Shown: piece after piece, positions 41,448-52,519 of the stretch
Numbering within the stretch: position 1 is the stretch's first letter
How the letters are laid out: every line of letters starts with the position of its first letter
Source of the DNA: Cryptomeria japonica
Lineage: Eukaryota; Streptophyta; Pinopsida; Cupressales; Cupressaceae
Reading direction: 5' to 3'
NCBI RefSeq assembly: GCF_030272615.1
Contig: NC_081409.1
Location: 647,500,468-647,564,467 of the forward strand
DNA: 64,000 nucleotides
Program-made: the position numbers and the translations under genes
Notes under the pieces: model-generated
What the model saw: only the letters and a program-made list of their open reading frames with translations
Databases searched by the model: none
Told to the model about the DNA's origin: nothing

Positions 41448-43959
41448 TTATAACCGGCTGGTTACAATCTGAAATATGTTTGCCAAAACCAAATTTAAAC
41501 TATGCATGAATCTATTGCTGTCATTTAGGTTTGCCTCAGTTTGTTGGATCGTGTCAGTGAGATGATGCATGTGCTCTTCCAGTGATCTTTCCCCTTGAAG
41601 TAATGCCTTAGATATCTCATTTCGCAAAGAGATAAGATTATCCAACTTAGGACTAAATCCTTAAATTTCTCAAATTTCTCCTTAAATCCTTAAATTTCTC
41701 AAATTTCTCCTTAAATTTCTCATTTCTCAAATTTCTCCAGTTTCTCCTTAAATCCTTCTATTTCTTGCTCAATAACTGATATAGGTTCGGATGAACCAAT
41801 TATGTTATCAGCTATATCATCTATCTCCTTTTGTACTCTGCTTATTTCCTTTTCAATGTCCTGTGTCAAAAGATGTGGCTTGCATGTTTCTCTGTACAAC
41901 TCCTTATATTCCAAAATTGTAGTATTCAGTGCCAGTAAAAGTGTCTTAATATGTTTTGTGCACTTCTTTATCCTATCCTCAAAGAATTTTTCCTTTTCCT
42001 TTTCAATTTTCTCTTTGAACGTGTCCTCATTCACCTTATCAACTGTTATGACATTGTCGGTAATGAATTTGGACAATGTGTCCAACTTTCCTAAAGAATC
42101 CTTTACATGATCTATATTACATTTTTGTGAAATCATCTTAAGAATTGGTATTGTATTATCAATTGCCTTGTAGGCCAATGCATTATAGTTGGTCATCTTC
42201 TTGATAGAGTCCAGGAGTACCTCTGTCATATTGGTAGGCCTGAATTCACTTAATGAAGTACTGGATGTTTGACCAACTACATTAAATACCTTTGTGCTTC
42301 CAACATTAGTAACCAATTTTTTTGTATTATCCTCCGATGGATCAATCTGAGTTTTTGTTTCAACTAGTAATGGTTTGGGTTTCTTAGTGATTACTGGTTT
42401 CACAACCTCAATATGTACTTGTGCCTCTGTCGGTTTCTTTGTAGGTTTCTTTGTGTGTTCAGCTGTCAGTATCTCTGTCTCAGTAGGTTTCTTAGTGCTA
42501 GCATCTATACTACTAGTATTCATTCCAGTATCCAATGGTTGTTCTTTTTGTAGTGTTTTCTCTATTTGAATCTCAACCTCAACAGTCTCTGTCAGTTGCT
42601 TAGCAATGTTTCCACTGTTAGCAATATTAATCTTAGCCTCTATATTGTCCTTATCCACAACAATGTTCACTTCCTAAGTATCCACATTCATGGTGAATAG
42701 GATTTCAGAATCAGGATTAGTGTCATCATGTGTTATACCTATATTGTTAGTAACTGGTGGATCAATAGAATGTATCGATGCAGTGTCCATAGGTGGTGGT
42801 AAGTTGTCAGTTATCTTCATATTCAGTATTCCACTAATTTTACCTTTCCCTTTGTCCTTATCCTTCTGATAAACCTTGAATGTTTTCTTCGACTTGTTCA
42901 ATTCTTCTTGTTTTTCCTTTTCCACAAAAAAGAAATCCCATTTATCAGCAGTTTCCTCTGCAATCTCATTTATTCTACCTGCCATTAAACTCACTTGCCG
43001 ATGACCACTAGCAAAAACTGATCTGCTAGCTTCACAAATTAGATCATCAATTTCTTCCTTAGAGTTAAATGGATGTATAGCTAGAAGTTTTTCAACTTTA
43101 ACTTTCTTGTCCAATTCCATTACTGCAATCCTCTTTGCATCTAATCTCCTATATAGTTCATTTTGCAAGTCATCCACAACTTTAATTAAAACTTTCTTAT
43201 ATATATCTAGATGTAGAATTATACTATTTTCAATACTTTCCTTTTTTAAATCAGTGAATGTGTTATACAATTTTCTCACATTAGCCAAATTACCATCATC
43301 AGTTATTTCATTTAGCAAATTATCTAATGGAGGAATAACCTGTTTCTGTTTCTTTTTGGGTGTTAGTTTCTTTGTCGGTTGCCTTACTGCTTGTTGTTTC
43401 TTTCTTAAGGTTCATGTTTTCTTGGGTGGAGGAGAGGGTAGTGGTGAAGGTTTTCTCTTCCTTTCAACTCTTTTGAATTCCATAGGTATCTCACTGTTAG
43501 AAGATGTGCCAACTGGTGAGATGTGTGCCTCTGGTTGTAGTCCTTCCAGTTCACTTGCCTTTATGCCAGTAATGTTCATAACATTTTCTTTTATTTCCTT
43601 TACCTTCTTAGAAGCATCTCTTATATACTTTTCTCTTCTCTTCCTTTTCTTCATTGTTTGCACATTACTTTCAATTGTTTTTGCACTACCAAAAACTTCT
43701 TTTGTTGGTTCTCTAGGTGCATCTAACAAAGATTTTGCATAAGTTTCAACAATGTTGAGATCTACCTCATAACCCATTTTTGTTACCCATACAGTTCTAA
43801 GTAATACATATTCCATCCATCTTTCATCTTTCTTAATTACAAAATAGATTTCTTTATCATGTTTCAACAATGCTTGTCGGTTAAGTGAAAACTTAACACA
43901 TCTGTCGGTAGAGAAGAAATCTATCTTCTCACCATCGACCGAGGGTAAAGTGCATGATA
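41448..43959 (-). pseudogene. Element D long ORF of unknown function (env-like position)
   Basis: One minus-strand frame runs from about 43959 to 41720 with only two stops (43409-43411 and 42671-42673); after a frameshift in a tandem repeat it continues to 41448, about 830 codons in all. In order: a possibly folded N-part (KIDFFSTDRCVKFSLNRQ, MEYVLLRTVWVTKMGYEVD), a Lys/Arg-rich stretch, a Pro-rich patch (KRKPSPLPSPPPKKT), a charged helical part (ENSIILHLDIYKKVLIKVV), a Lys-Pro-Thr-rich linker (TKKPTKKPTEAQ), and C-terminal coiled coils (EKIEKEKEKFFEDRIKKC, SRVQKEIDDIADNI). I recognise no family. Its place just before the 3' LTR is where SIRE elements carry an env-like ORF, but I see no clear signal peptide or membrane segment. 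Confidence 0.65.
41655..41745 (-). repeat. Tandem repeat breaking the element D ORF
   Basis: Four or more partial copies of a ~22-bp unit (plus strand TTAAATTTCTCAAATTTCTCC). On the minus strand it encodes EKFEKFK-type coiled-coil heptads. Unit number is not a multiple of three bases, so the expansion shifts the frame. Confidence 0.75.
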
Positions 43960-43994
43960 TTCAATTTGCTGCAATACCCCCAAAGGGTTACTTA

Positions 43995-45107
43995 TCAGTT
44001 GGATGAAGAATCTCCAGCCAATGGAGCAATACTTTGTTCTACCAGTGAAGAAATAGTCTCACCAACATTTTGATCTATCTTCCTAATCCATTGTTTTGAA
44101 AATTCTTTCTTTACCTCATCTACCTTTTGTTTGCCTTTCAAACTGGGTCCTTTATTATTTGTCGGTGAAGTCTTGCTTCTACAAAATTTTGCAATATGTC
44201 CAATTTTGTTATGAGCATAACAAGTCACATTATTCTTCTGAATATCCTTTCCATATCCTATGTCGGTTTGTGTTCTGCATTGATTAGATAAGTTCCCAAA
44301 TCTTCCACAAACATAACATCTTACATTTATTCTACAATTTTCTGAATTATGACCAACTTTGTTGCATTTGGAACACTGACCGGTAGGTGCATTAATGTTC
44401 TGATTATTTCTAGATCTACACAGATTTTCTCTATGACCATACTTGTTACAGTTAAAGCATTTCCCATTAAATTTGTAAGCATTAGATTGTCTTATCGGTT
44501 TACTGTGATCATGATTGTTTGCAGTACCAGAACTTTCACCAACTTCAAATCTAAGTCCATTTGTATCTCCATTAGGTTTCTAACTTTTCAGCATATTATC
44601 AAGTTTCTCTGAGCTTTTCTTGAATTTTTATTTATGTTTATTTGTAGTAGCCAACTCATTTTCTAGAATTCCCATTCGTCTCATAAGTTCAGTTTTATCA
44701 TGTTGCATGTGAATCAGATATATTTTTAACATATCATTTTCATGACTGAGTCTTAGATTTTCATTTCCAGCATCATTGAGTCTCCTAGTCAAGTCATCTT
44801 CATTCTTCTTCCTATCTTCAATGTCTTTACAAAATCTCATAGTCATATCTTGCATTTCATTCCTCATAGTACTGTTTTCTTGTCTCAACTTGTTCACAAG
44901 TTCATTAAGAGTTTCCTTTTCATCATTATCATTCTGCATCTTCTCATGAAGTTCTTTTCTTTTATTTCTAGCTCTAGTAAGATTCTCCTGAAGTCATTGA
45001 ATGAATTCCTATGCTGTCCTTAGATCATCTTCAAGTTTGATATTCTTTAACTTCTTTGAGTCATAGTCTACAAGAGCTCCTTCCAATTGTTTTCTTATTT
45101 TCTCCAT
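43995..45107 (-). pseudogene. gag: Element D Gag-like protein: coiled coil plus four zinc knuckles
   Basis: The minus-strand ATG at 45107, ~60 nt after the primer-binding site, opens MEKIRKQLEGALVDYDSKKL, then a long coiled coil (EKETLNELVNKLRQENSTMR, NENLRLSHENDMLKIYL). After a stop near 44627 and others near 44580, four zinc knuckles follow: CFNCNKYGHRENLC, CSKCNKVGHNSENC, CYVCGRFGNLSNQC (His to Asn) and CYAHNKIGHIAKFC (second Cys lost). The frame ends at 43995 after a Lys-rich tail. The usual copia capsid N-domain is missing, so this is the C-terminal half of a SIRE-type Gag or a fusion. It should bind RNA. Confidence 0.75.
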
Positions 45108-45164
45108 CTGTACCGGTGTTAGAATCTTCCTCAAGTTGTTAGGCTTTTGAAAACAAAAGAGCAG

Positions 45165-45176
45165 GCTCTGATACCA
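45165..45176 (-). other. Element D primer-binding site
   Basis: Minus strand TGGTATCAGAGC, a perfect initiator tRNA-Met site, two bases from the 5' LTR. Confidence 0.9.
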
Positions 45177-45178
45177 AT

Positions 45179-45996
45179 TGTTAGGATTAATGATAGTCCC
45201 AAAGATACTGAGAGGGGGGATGAATTAGTATCTAATCGGTTAGTAGAATATTTAACCTTATTAAGTATTTTGCATCCCAAAACAATGTACCGGTAAATAA
45301 GAATTAATGCAGTAAATAGGAACAATAAAGATAACATAGAAAACATACCATAACACAAGATGTTTAACGAGGAAACCCGGTGTGGGAAAAACCTCGGTGG
45401 GATTTGTGACCCACAATATTCACTCACTGGCCAATGAATAAATATTACTTACAATGAGGGGCCTGCACATGTAGGAAGACCAACTGCCTATAGCTCACTG
45501 CTCAATAAGAGTCTCACTGACTACAAAAGTGGATTATGAAATCCAATACAATGTATTGCTTCAATATAGTATCCACTATGCCAGGTTTAGTACCAGTTTA
45601 AGCTCATTCTATAACCAAACCTTCGTTGTCAACTTATATCTCCTTATACAAAAATATCATTCATTCATGCTATACTTCTACCATATTACACAAAATGACC
45701 TATAAGATCTCATATATATATATATATGAGTCTTTTACAATATGCCATGTCAGCTTTACAAAAGATAATTACATTAAATACAATAAACAAAAATTTATTC
45801 CCTGTCGGTTGGAGTGCCGGTATTCATTATTGTCGTTGTCGGTGAAGTGTCTGTCGGTGTATGTAGATGTCTATGCCAATGTCGGTGCCTATCAGTGGCT
45901 TTACTAGATGAGTGTCAGAAGGTTTCCAGATGGTTGCCAGAAGGTTGCCATCAATGACAACACCATCATTTCTCATTAGAGTGTAGAATGCCAACA
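45179..45996 (-). repeat. Element D 5' LTR (right copy)
   Basis: It matches 40412-41231 with scattered differences, including a longer TA microsatellite at 45713-45726 (ATATATATATAT). Bounded by TGTTAG/CCAACA on the plus strand. Confidence 0.88.
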
Positions 45997-46360
45997 ATTT
46001 TAAATGCTTGAAGTAAAGAAAGCATAAAAGTGGTTTGACTTTTTGATCACCTAATTAAGGGGAGAGCATATACCTTCCACTTTCGAGACAAAGAAAACAA
46101 TAGTTCTTTTGAGCCTTCAAGACAATGATTTGCTAACTTCTATTTGGAGATGTTGCTCCAAAAACCATGGTGTTTTTTTTAACTCTTCATAGCAAAATGT
46201 GTATTTCCAAAACTTTTGAAAACAAACCTGGTCAACAAAAGGAAAATCATGAAATCAATCCTTAATGAAAACTCTTTTTGCCTTGCACAAAATAATAAAA
46301 GTGAGATTCTTTTTATCCTTTGCGAAAATGAAGTGAGTTTGTAATTCTTTTTAACCCTTT

Positions 46361-46560
46361 GCAAAATGAAAATGAGGTTTTGTTTTAAGCACCAAAGGAT
46401 GAATGAGGTTCTTTTTAAGCAACACCAAAAGAAAATGGGATTCTTTTTAACTTTTGTAAAACTTTGAAAGTTTCTTTGTAGTTATTTTTAATCCTTTGCC
46501 AAATGAAAAAATGAAGTTTTGTTTTAAGAACCAAAGGATGAATGAGGTTCTTTTTAAACC
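46361..46560. repeat. Imperfect direct repeat, ~65 bp twice
   Basis: The stretch with GAGGTTTTGTTTTAAGCACC and GGATGAATGAGGTTCTTTTT at 46361-46424 recurs at 46494-46558. Surrounding sequence (46180-46560) reuses the same TTTTTAACCCTTTGCAAAATG-like phrases. Non-coding. Confidence 0.7.
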
Positions 46561-46764
46561 AACAAGAAATGAACTATTTTTAATCTAACTTTGAAAGAGT
46601 TAGAAACAAACATAATTAAATGCCTAAATAAAATCCTCCAATATGCAAATAGAGATTAGTAACCTGCAGCAAAAAGTTAGTGAAAAATTTAAATCCCATG
46701 TGAGCTTACACAAGCCTAACTTTCACTTCAGTTACAAATTATGTAACTTTTCCTTCTGTTAGAG

Positions 46765-47030
46765 TCACGCGCTAGAATTCTGCATAGATTTGCTACACAA
46801 GATTACATATGCACTACAGAATGACTCCTATGCACTATACTAATTACCGAATGTGCTACAATGTTATCCCAACGCGCAGGAGAAAAACTAAATTGTTATG
46901 TGCTAATAGTAAGCTCAAAAATGCTAAAGAAAGGTTCTAATGTGCTAAACAATATGTCAAAAGCACTACTGTTTACCCTAGATGTGCTAACAAAAGTTCC
47001 CAACATGCTAAAAGAGTATTCCAGTGTGCT
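46765..47030. repeat. Array of the GYRCTA-type word, second block
   Basis: About a dozen copies of CGCGCTA/TGCACTA/TGTGCTA/ATGCTA, same orientation as the block at 39323-39670 and sharing TGCACTACAGAATG and CTCCTATGC with it. It ends ~50 bp from the H primer-binding site. Confidence 0.65.
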
Positions 47031-47078
47031 TTTAATATTTGTCCTACATTAAAAAAATGATGTGATTTATGAGGATGA

Positions 47079-47096
47079 GCCCCATGGTGGGCGCCA
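47079..47096 (-). other. Element H primer-binding site (gypsy type)
   Basis: Minus strand TGGCGCCCACCATGGGGC, six bases from a possible LTR end (CTGCACA, plus-strand TGTGCAG at 47103). TGGCGCC-type sites are standard for plant Tat/Athila gypsy elements. It fixes the orientation (minus) and the start of H. Confidence 0.65.
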
Positions 47097-47102
47097 AAAA
47101 TA

Positions 47103-49426
47103 TGTGCAGGAAATGAGGGCGACAAAAACGTAAAAGTCTGACTCAAAAGGCCCACACACCAATGAGACTCTTGGTGAAAGTTATAGGAACTATTTGAAAT
47201 AGTTCAACTTACCAAGGGGTGTCCCATTGTCCTCTATCTCACAGGATCCCTAAAGTCAATGTCTTTTCTCTCAGATTACTGAGCAAAGTGACTTAGGAAT
47301 GACAACTCCAAGAGTGAGTGATGTTTGATTATTATGCATGAATGCATTCCTAGATATGTATGATATTGAAACTATGATGATTAATCTAGCATAAATATGA
47401 TGATAAGAATAGTTAATCATCCTAGTAGTGTGAACTCACAATATTGGTTTCCACTTTTTGACCAACTTTGACACTTATATGAATATTTTGAAAAAAATCT
47501 TCACTTTCCGACACCTATAACTTTTAAACCGTTAAGAATTTGAAGATGATATAAACTAGTGATTTTTAACATCTTGTTTGTAGATTCTAAATATATTTTT
47601 TTCAAATTTGTTTGAATAAAATTTTATTGATTTTTCCATCTCCCTCAAAAAGTAATTTTTTACAGCAAACAACATTTTTTAAGAGTGATGTGTATCCCAA
47701 AACACATAATTTTTTTCTATAAATGATAAAAACTTAATTCTTTTGAATTTTGATTTGCAAGATCAATACCTAGGGCATGCAGTTGGTTTGATAGTGATAT
47801 GTTGAATATTTTTCATTTTATTAAGTTTTGAAGTTCGACTAATTATAATTTAGATATAGGTGTACATTTGAACACATAACTTGTTCTATATATATCAAAA
47901 TTCAATTTTACTTTTTTGTTAGAAAGAAAACATCGATACCTAGTGCATAGATATTTTTCAGATTTTTTTTGAATTAGTTTACTATTTTTCCCAATGCATT
48001 GAACAAAGAAGTTCATGTTCGGTGAAAAATCTACATTCATAAGAAATAAAATAAAAATATATTAATGAAATTAAATATATTAAAAGTTATACTATTTGGA
48101 AAGCTTATAGTAAAGACTAAATACTTTTAAAAAAAAATTTTAAATGAATTAATTTGATCCCCCAAAAGCTAATGTAAAATTGGTTTTTTATCAGCATTTG
48201 ATAGATGCAAAGGAGACTCCCTTGCAAGTATGATTTAGAAGTAGAGAGGTTCTATCCAAGAAATTTTGATCTTAGAGCCTTTGATTTAACTCTCTTCAAT
48301 TAATTACTTAAAATGGGACCTCTTAAAGCTTAAATCATTATATTTTTTTTAAAATATATGATTTCAGCAAAAATCAGGACGTACCAAAAATTGGGAACCA
48401 ATAAGAAAATATTGTCTCCTAGCAATGATTTGCTAGTCTAACATGGATATTTTATGATATTAAAATGCTTATAAATTCTTATTAAGATGTTTTAACAAAG
48501 AGAGGCTAAAATGCTTAGTAATTAGACTATAAGTTTGATACCTAAAAACTTCTATATTGATAATGAGGAATGAGAGCTCTATTTATAGGGAAAATAGGGC
48601 AATGGATGGTCAAGATTGAATAATCTTAACAAGGGCTAGGATTGGAAGTTAATCAATCCATGTTCACAATTATCACCAATGAAATAGTGAATATTGTCAA
48701 CAAGAGGTTGCTTGAGAGGAGATGAAAAAAGCATTAAATGCTTGAGAAGACATGAAGGTTACCTTAGGAGGTAAGGGTTAAGGTAAAGTTAGGGTTATCA
48801 AATGGATAAAGCTTTTACCCAAGGGGTAACTTCTTGTGCAAGGGTTAAAGGGATAACCAAGGTTAAAGCCATGAATGCTTCATGAGACCCTTGGGTTAGA
48901 TGAGGTTTGAGTTAGAGAGAAAGTCTCTAATCATGCAAAAAGGTTGAGCTAACCATTAATGGTTATGTAAGAGCCTTAAATGGTTTGGAAGACTTTGGAG
49001 GCTTAACTTGTTGAGGACATAAAGCCTTTAATGGTTATTGAAGATTTTGGAGGCTTTGAGAAGTGGCTTCTCTTTTCTTAGGATTATGACAATAATTAGG
49101 AGATGGATTAGACTAATTGGAATGGATTAGAAAAATCTAGAAGGGGTTTTAGGAGGCAAGTGGGAGATGTAGGACTTTGCAAGTGGAGGAAAAAGGAATT
49201 TAATTAAAATAAAATCACTTTATTTCAACTAAATAGATGCAACTTGCCTAAATACAAGTGGGAGATTTAAATAAATAAATTAGATTTATTTATTTGCAAG
49301 GATCAATTTAATTAAATGTAAATTTAATTAAAAAGGGAGAAAGGAGAATTAATTAAATCAAGTGATTTATTTAATTAAAGGCTAGAAAAGGTTTAGGTGA
49401 ACTTAATTAAATAAGTTGAGTAATTT
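47103..49426 (-). repeat. Putative 5' LTR of element H, first part
   Basis: Placed only from the primer-binding site: LTR sequence should lie just right of it. The stretch is A/T-rich, with purine-rich phrases (TTACCTTAGGAGGTAAGGG-like, 48760-48840) and TTTAATTAAA blocks at 49200-49380. The TTTAATTAAA style resumes after the LINE at 63165. No second LTR is in the window for comparison. Confidence 0.4.
49414..49426. repeat. Left target-site duplication of the LINE
   Basis: AGTTGAGTAATTT, identical to 63152-63164. It adjoins a T-rich stretch (49427-49441), the complement of a LINE poly(A)-like tail. Confidence 0.75.
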
Positions 49427-49481
49427 TTTATTTTTTATTTTAATCGATAAAAGGCTGAGGCCAAAGAATTTTATTACATTT

Positions 49482-49526
49482 ACACCTCCATTCGGTGTGG
49501 GCACCGGTAGGAAAGAATGGAGGTGT
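49482..49526 (-). other. Stem-loop at the LINE 3' end
   Basis: ACACCTCCATTC (49482-49493) and GAATGGAGGTGT (49515-49526) form a perfect 12-bp inverted repeat with a 21-nt loop, about 40 bp from the A-rich tail. Plant LINE RTs are thought to recognise 3'-end RNA structures; this is a candidate. Confidence 0.6.
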
Positions 49527-50859
49527 TGGGAGTATTTAAAATTGAGTCAAAGTTTGTAGGCCTATTTCAAAATTTTGCTCTGTATGTCAGAAAGGCACCT
49601 AAATAAGTCAGTTTGAATGGCCTAGTTTGTGAGAGGGCAAAGTGGAACCGGTTGATTTTCAGAGGGTAAGGCTTGGGATTCATGTCCCACACCTTTCATT
49701 TGGCCTATTCAGTGATGTGCAACTTTCAAAATTCGATTTGGATAAGTTTATGAGGTACCCAGTTTGAGGGGTGAGCTGAAAGTGCATTTTAGGCACAAAT
49801 GCAGATTTTATTGAGTAGCCTTCTTTGAGCGATTACATTTTTTGCCCTGTTGATCGTCATGGAGAAATTCCAAATGGATTCAATTCTATGCATAAATGTG
49901 AGTCATCCTACAAAATTTCAATTCCTAACGAATCCATTTGCTTAGTTTTCATAGCCAAATCCGTTTGCAGTTTGTGTGGTTTGACTAGTCCCTGTTTCGA
50001 CAACTAGTTGGAGCCCTGTTTCGCATAAGTGTAAAAGTTGCCTCAGTAAGCATCATGTCAGAATGTTTGTTCTAGGCTAATTTCAATATAAATGATGAGC
50101 CACGTTTCAAATTTCAAGGCTCTACCAATCCGTTTGATCAGTTTTCAAAAGAGCTCATTTTGCCATCAAATTCAGTTATCTGTACTTTCAGTGATATATC
50201 AGTTAATGTAGCTATTTTTGTGAGTGCACCGTTTGCATCCTGTCGGTCTAGTGATCGAACTGAGAATTCAAATATTTAATATGTACTTCAAGGTACCTAT
50301 GTTTCAAATTTGAGGGCCTACGGAGGTCGTTTGATATTTTTGAGAAAGGCGTCATGTGTTGCCAGGACATTGACTTCATTAGGTCCGCAGTGTCGACAAA
50401 GCCAGTTGGGCATTTTTGAAAATTAATATCTCTTCGCTTGGGACTCGTCTTGAGAAACCATTTGGTAGATTTCATGCTTGCATATCAGAGTACAGGCTTG
50501 TCAGATGGCGAGGTCCAGAAAGGTGTTTTGATAGGTTTGAAAATTACATCTTCGTGATTAAATGTGAAAATGTGGCGTAGTTGCCTGAAGGTTGCAAAAT
50601 GCGGATTAATGATCCGAAAACAATGTCAATCGATTCCAGAGGTAATTTTAAGGTTCCTGAAGCTTTTCAGAAGTCAGTTGTATGAAAACAAAAAAAAATT
50701 TAGTCGGACCCACTTTGGGGCTCGACCTAGCTTATGCCTGTGCCGTATTATTTTATTGGCGACTTTGTTCACTGAGAGATTTTTAGAATATTATGAATGA
50801 TGGATTGTAATCACAAAACATGTCATAAGAGTTGAAAAGACTGTAGACCTCCAGGCAAT
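49527..50859. other. Unidentified non-coding block inside the LINE span
   Basis: No coding region or known repeat recognised. It begins TGTTGGGAGT directly after the stem-loop (from 49524), which could be the start of an LTR inserted in the LINE tail. Short open frames show no motifs. Confidence 0.3.
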
Positions 50860-51730
50860 TTCAGATTGGCGATTTTAATGCCAAATCCTCCTTCAGCACA
50901 GAGAAGAGATAAAAAAAAATGCAAATGTATTTGGGAGATGGTGTGGAATGGAGAGTGGATTGATCATTCAACAAATATAATTGCCATGTGAAATGCCAGC
51001 CAACATCTTCTTGTGCATTAATCATGGTTTTGAGAGATTTTAAAAACCTCAAGCAAATTTCAATTGGCATGAAGCCAAAGTCTCCCTGCACAAATGAGAA
51101 AGGGGCAATTTAGAAATTCTTAACAGCAAATGCAATGGTGTGGTTTAAAAACAAATTGAAACTTCCAGCAAGTGCATAATGCCCAATTCTCCCTCCTCCT
51201 CGCCATGAGTTAGAATTGATTGCTGAAAGTTAAAATTAAACAAATGAAATGTAAGAGAGTGAAACTAAAAAAAAATGGAAACTTCCAAGTAATGCTCTAG
51301 CAAATACACTATGATGTGTGTGTGGTGTTTGGGAAACAAATAAATAAACTTCAGCCAAATTCAATTGGCATAAAGGGGGCCTTAGAATTTTTTAAAACAA
51401 ATGTAAAGGTAACGTTGAAGTTCAACAAATGCTGAAAGAGCTTTATTAACTCTTAAGCCAAATCCATTGGCATCTCCTCCTTGTCTGTGGCATGATTGGT
51501 GTTTGAAAGGTTGTTAAAAAACAAAACAAATGCAGCAGTAGTCCAATATTTCCCTCTACCAGGTTCTATGTGGTGTGACAATTGGATGGCACAAGGCATT
51601 GAAACCCAGCAACTTTACCTTCTCCTCTGGTCACATGGGGGTTTTAAAACATATAAAATGCAATTGCAAATGGTGGCGTAATGCCCAGCCAGCTCCTCCG
51701 TGCTGTGTTTGACGTGGAGTTTGAAGAAGG
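50860..51730. repeat. Degenerate tandem repeat, unit ~100-150 bp
   Basis: Repeated order of GTGTGGTGTTTGAAA-like, A-rich (AAACAAA), TTGGCAT or ATGCCCA, and TCTCCCTCC-like phrases occurs about six times. Units are strongly diverged. U3 regions of long plant LTRs often hold such arrays. Confidence 0.4.
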
Positions 51731-52519
51731 GAGCATGTAGAAGCCTCCACGCATAAGGAAACCAGAAGGCTTAAAGCCTTGCCAGCATTTATCCTCCCCT
51801 ATGTGGTATGTTCTATGGGGTTCCAAAGTTCTTTTTTTGTGTTAAAGTATGCTTTTAGCAAGAGATTTCCCCTCACATGCCCTCCCAAAGCATCCTCCCA
51901 GCAGTTCACGTGGAGATTGGAGAGGGAGCTGCAAGAGAATTCCAAGGTGGATGTGGTGAGTGAAGAGGGAATTAGAAAAACTTTCAAACAAATGCACAGG
52001 GCAGCCTTCTCCATGACGTGGTGGATGGGGAAAGAAGTTTAAAGAAAATTAATGTATATGGAAAATACAAATTCGACCCTAGTAGCAGTCTCTTTGTGTT
52101 TGGTATGAAGCAAAGGCCATCGAATTCCAAGCAAATGAAAAGAAATCACCATTAAAACCCAGGGAGAAAGCTTCAAAGTGTAGCTATAGCCAAAACTTAA
52201 TATCCCACATTGACTGGGAAGTGTTTTTTTTAAATGTTTATAACCAAATCTGCACAGTAGTAATATGTCTAAGCCATAAAGGATTTTGACGAATGGTGCC
52301 TATGGGTGCTCAAGGTGGGCCCACGCATGAGCATGGATCCCAAGGTGATGATGGACATGACTGAGAGGCGACTAGGTGGACCCCACGCAGGCATGCTTCC
52401 CGAGGTAGACAGGCAAAATTTTGCAGAGGAAGGTCGGCTTAACGAGTGAGCAAGTTCGAGATGGATCGACGGTGCATGCTATTTCGCGAAAGGAAGATGC
52501 ATGCGAGTTACACCCTGCA
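51731..52519. other. Non-coding block with a short GC-rich repeat
   Basis: No gene recognised. At 52312-52410, GTGGGCCCACGCATGAGCATG and a variant GTGGACCCCACGCAGGCATG-like phrase occur in tandem about 65 bp apart. Base composition shifts to G+C-rich from about 52300. Confidence 0.3.

Larger units (their letters stand above)
40412..45996 (-). mobile_element. Element D, Pol-less SIRE-like LTR retrotransposon
   Basis: A minus-strand element with ~820-bp LTRs at both ends, a perfect primer-binding site and a polypurine tract, but no protease, integrase, RT or RNase H. The ~3.9-kb interior encodes a coiled coil with four zinc knuckles (45107-43995) and a long unrecognised ORF (43959-41448). Flanks are GTTTT (40407-40411) and ATTTT (45997-46001), a target duplication with one mismatch. 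It must borrow enzymes from a relative, plausibly the Copia-1/2/3 group, with which it shares the polypurine-tract region and LTR-end motif. Confidence 0.85.
45997..49426 (-). mobile_element. Element H leader, primer-binding site and start of 5' LTR (inferred)
   Basis: Continues H to the right of element D: leader with the second GYRCTA array, a gypsy-type primer-binding site at 47079-47096, then a putative LTR from 47103. It is interrupted at 49426 by the LINE. No protein-coding sequence is recognisable. Confidence 0.5.

Noticed and set aside
43107-43742. 211-codon plus-strand open frame rich in Phe/Ser, opposite element D
   Set aside because: It is the complement of the charged minus-strand ORF; the hydrophobic composition follows from reading Lys/Glu codons backwards.
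49825-50800. Short open frames as small cellular genes
   Set aside because: All are under about 80 codons, with no motif, no splice pattern I can support and no codon bias.
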